Shown: one piece after another, positions 61,501 through 64,000 of the stretch
Numbering within the stretch: the first letter of the stretch is position 1
Layout of the letters: each line of letters begins with the position of its first letter
Assembly: GCF_041296385.1 (NCBI RefSeq)
Contig: NC_091022.1
Location: 26,555,967 to 26,619,966, forward strand
Reading direction: 5' to 3'
Length of the DNA: 64,000 nucleotides
From: Aphelocoma coerulescens
Taxonomy: Eukaryota; Chordata; Aves; Passeriformes; Corvidae
Program-made: the position numbers and the translations under genes
Notes under the pieces: model-generated
Told to the model about the DNA's origin: nothing
The model's database searches: none
Seen by the model: only the letters and a program-made list of their open reading frames with translations

Positions 61501-64000
61501 CTTAATATAAATGTGAAATTGGCCAAAGCAGACTGGCGTATAGAGGAATTAAAGGAAGGTATGGGTCTTTGACTCTGCCTTTTTCACAGTTACAGGGTTT
61601 TGGATGTAAATAATACAGGGTAAATTGATTTTTTTTTCCCATCTTCTTTCTCATGGCTTGTTTTAAGCATAATTTTCAGCTCTGAAATGGAACTTTCTAA
61701 AATGCAAAACATGTACATAACCAGCTTGGGCTTGGCTTTGCCTGCTCTTTTTTTCTTTTAATACTGTCAAGTCCTTGATAACTTCTAACCCTGTTACTGC
61801 TCACTTTTTAGACCTATTCCTTACCAGATTCTGGGAGGTCCACTATACATTTTCTGCTGCTAGATAAAACATTCAGAAAGAGCAGTGGGAATAGCAAGAT
61901 AACAAGGTGTTGTTTTAGGATCATCTAGAAATATCGCTTGCCTGACCTACTGAATCACAGCATGTGATGAACTATTGGATTCCAAATCACAGAAAATATT
62001 TACTATTTACGGTGCTGTTCCTGGGAAGTGTAGCATGGGAATGAACTACAGTGTCTGTGTGGGATCCCACTGAGAGGTCCAGCTGCTTGCTTTGTGCTGC
62101 CAGATTGTGTCCAAAGAAGTGTTACCCTTTTGGAGTACATGCAATAAGAGCACATGATGAAGAAAATAGGGAAGTTCATACTGTTTACTGTATTCTGGAA
62201 CAAATCCTTTTCCTTCTTTACCTGTAACAATTTTTAGTTCTTTTGTTATCTAGATGTTGTTTTGTCTGACAGAAGGTATATTGCTCTTGAGAGGAATTTG
62301 AAAATAATATTTTTAGCTCCGTGTGTAAATTTTTTGGGCTTCTTCACCGTAAATGTTTAGCACAGTAAAACTTTATGATGTTTGCCACAGTCATCATAAA
62401 GCTTTTCACAAATTAGTTTTTTGTCTGAGTTTTCTTTTCAGTTTTTTGAGACTGGGGTGTTTTGTGTCAGTCTTCAAACACATGATAATATATAGGGGGA
62501 GAGATGGTTGAAAATACAAAGTAACAAAACAAAATACGCCCCTGAAGTGGAAAGCTCTTAATTGGAAGGTTTTTCTCCCTTCAGCTTCACTGGTACAGTG
62601 AGGTCTGTGCCAGAAAGCAGCAGCAGGAATTTGCTGGTGGAAACAACTGCACCAAGATTTCAATGGGCTGTGAAGGGTGTGGAGTTTTTAAGATTAGAAG
62701 GGTATTCATTGAATTAACAAATTCTGTGCTCAGAATTGAATATTCAGCCTTTTTTGGTGAGAATATAGTACTGCTAATACAGCAATCTGTGGGATATGAA
62801 TTCATAACCAATAGCTTCTGAGTAACAGGCCTGCAGTCCTGTTACAAGTTTTGTATATTTCTTGATGTTCAGGAATATATACACTAACAAGAAGAAAGTT
62901 TCTGCAGACCTGTTATTTGAAAGAAAAATGGTATGACAGTGTAATAGTTTTCATTAAGCCAAGTCCTGAATGCAGACAAGACCAGCCTTATTTATGTTGG
63001 AGAAAATATATTTATCCATTGCCAGTTGGTAGTGAGAATGAGAGATGATGATATCTAAATAACTTGAATGTTACTGGGGAGCTCAAAAAAAAAGGTTTTG
63101 TGTAATTGTGATCTCATTCTTTTCTTGTATTGCCATTTATTTCCCTTCCCTGCTGCTAGTGCTGTCTGTGGGTTTGCTGTCCATGGTCTCTCTTGTGCAA
63201 GTACTTACAGAAGTAAGAATGTTTCTATGGGAGATTGTTGAAAAACAGTGTATACATTGTAGAGGTTGGTCAGTCCATGTGTCTTGAGAATAGCAGTGGC
63301 TGGACGTGGAAGCCCAAGGTCAGATGTTTGGACATAAATCCCAAGGCCTCATGTCAGCTACTCCTGCTCTCTGTGTACCTCTGAAGTCCAGAGATGATTA
63401 AGAGGGAAAAGAATGGATACAAACACAGGTTATCCAAGCTCTGATCCTTGAGTCTTCTTCCCCCTATAAAAAGAGGTTTGTTTCCTAGAGAATGGCTTTC
63501 CTCTCACTAGGATTGTTTAGGATTAAATGTATTAAAGACTTGATATGTTCAGAGGCACAGGGGTTGGGGCTGTATAAAATACCTCAGGTGGACGAGCAGA
63601 GGAAGGCATGGCAGGGAAAGTATCTTTACACTATTTCTGCTCCAGGCTTTGTGCTTAGCTAGACTTCAGGTCTTTCTTGGTTTATGTCGTGTAACTTGGG
63701 TAAGAATATTTTTGAGATTAATTCAGCTCTCTAGGAAGACAGAGTATGTTTTTACACTTTTTTTCTGAAGTTAAATTGATGGGATGGAATTGCTCTCTGG
63801 CTGTATTGTATGTTAAAACAGTAATTTCTTATCCTTGCGCCTGCATGTGGGCATTTCAGGCATGAGCTGCAGTGTTTCCATGGATTTTTAAAGTCTTCCA
63901 TTGCATAGTTAGCAGCTTTTAGGGCTTTGATCTGAATTCATAAGGCAGAAGCATTCCCTGTATTTGTGTTACAGCAAACGCTGTATTTTTGGTGGTGTCT

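Larger units (their letters stand above)
42824..64000 (+). other. ELAVL4: ELAVL4 intron after the first common exon, incomplete
   Basis: The next exon of the family (encoding SLGYGFVNY and the rest of RRM1) was looked for and not found, so this stretch is taken as the 5' part of a long intron. It holds AT-rich sequence, chance frames, a G15 run at 52526-52540, an imperfect palindrome at 55482-55504, and slightly CpG-enriched patches near 57290-57560 and 59290-59460. T- and pyrimidine-rich sequence at about 50460-52400 and 54500-55860 gives many spurious frames. No other gene, RNA gene or intact mobile element is recognisable. Confidence 0.6.

Noticed and set aside
42824..64000. Second common exon of ELAVL4 (SLGYGFVNY region)
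   Set aside because: Looked for in all frames of the downstream sequence and not seen; it is presumably beyond 64000.
1..64000. CR1 or other avian retrotransposon copies
   Set aside because: Looked for the typical CR1 3' end with repeated ATTCTATG-like octamers and for reverse-transcriptase motifs; only isolated single octamers (for example near 12665) were found. Old fragments may still be present that a repeat-library search would find.
1..64000. tRNA, rRNA, CRISPR or bacterial operon features
   Set aside because: None seen; the sequence is clearly vertebrate nuclear DNA with spliced genes.

Overview
This looks like single-copy vertebrate nuclear DNA, most likely avian. Introns are long and AT-rich, there are two sharp CpG islands, and I recognise no mammalian SINE or LINE. 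The one gene I can name confidently is ELAVL4 (HuD), a neuronal RNA-binding protein, on the + strand. No viral, bacterial or plasmid feature was seen. Calling it a bird rests on low visible repeat content and compact spacing, so it is an inference.

Layout. Positions 1-3500 hold no supported gene. A CpG island at about 3600-4200 appears to be a divergent promoter. On the + strand it begins a small three-exon gene (coding parts 3984-4001, 4732-4760 and 7761-8052; poly(A) signal 8235-8240). This encodes a predicted 112-residue helical protein that I do not recognise; joining the exons in phase removes an intronic stop. On the - strand the same island has a weak candidate first exon ending at 3603. 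From memory of human gene order (AGBL4 and ELAVL4 head to head), this is where the AGBL4 5' end would be expected.

Positions 8240-20300 are intergenic, or far-upstream ELAVL4 leader territory, without supported genes. From 20300 to 25300 comes the ELAVL4 leader region. It has a second CpG island (23110-23410), the leader exon ending in codons for MVM (23652-23660), the alternative leader exon encoding MEWNGLKM (24411-24434), and several weaker candidate leaders. Both clear leaders end in phase 0 at good donors and can splice to the common exon at 42583-42823, which encodes the HuD N-terminus and the first part of RRM1. The next ELAVL4 exon (rest of RRM1, with RNP1) was not found, so 42824-64000 is the start of a long intron.

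The main items for follow-up are the unrecognised small gene sharing a promoter region with a probable AGBL4 5' end, a possible extra ELAVL4 coding leader at 20355-20402, a 37-base hairpin at 37520-37556, and two near-identical AT-flanked TACGTA palindromes.
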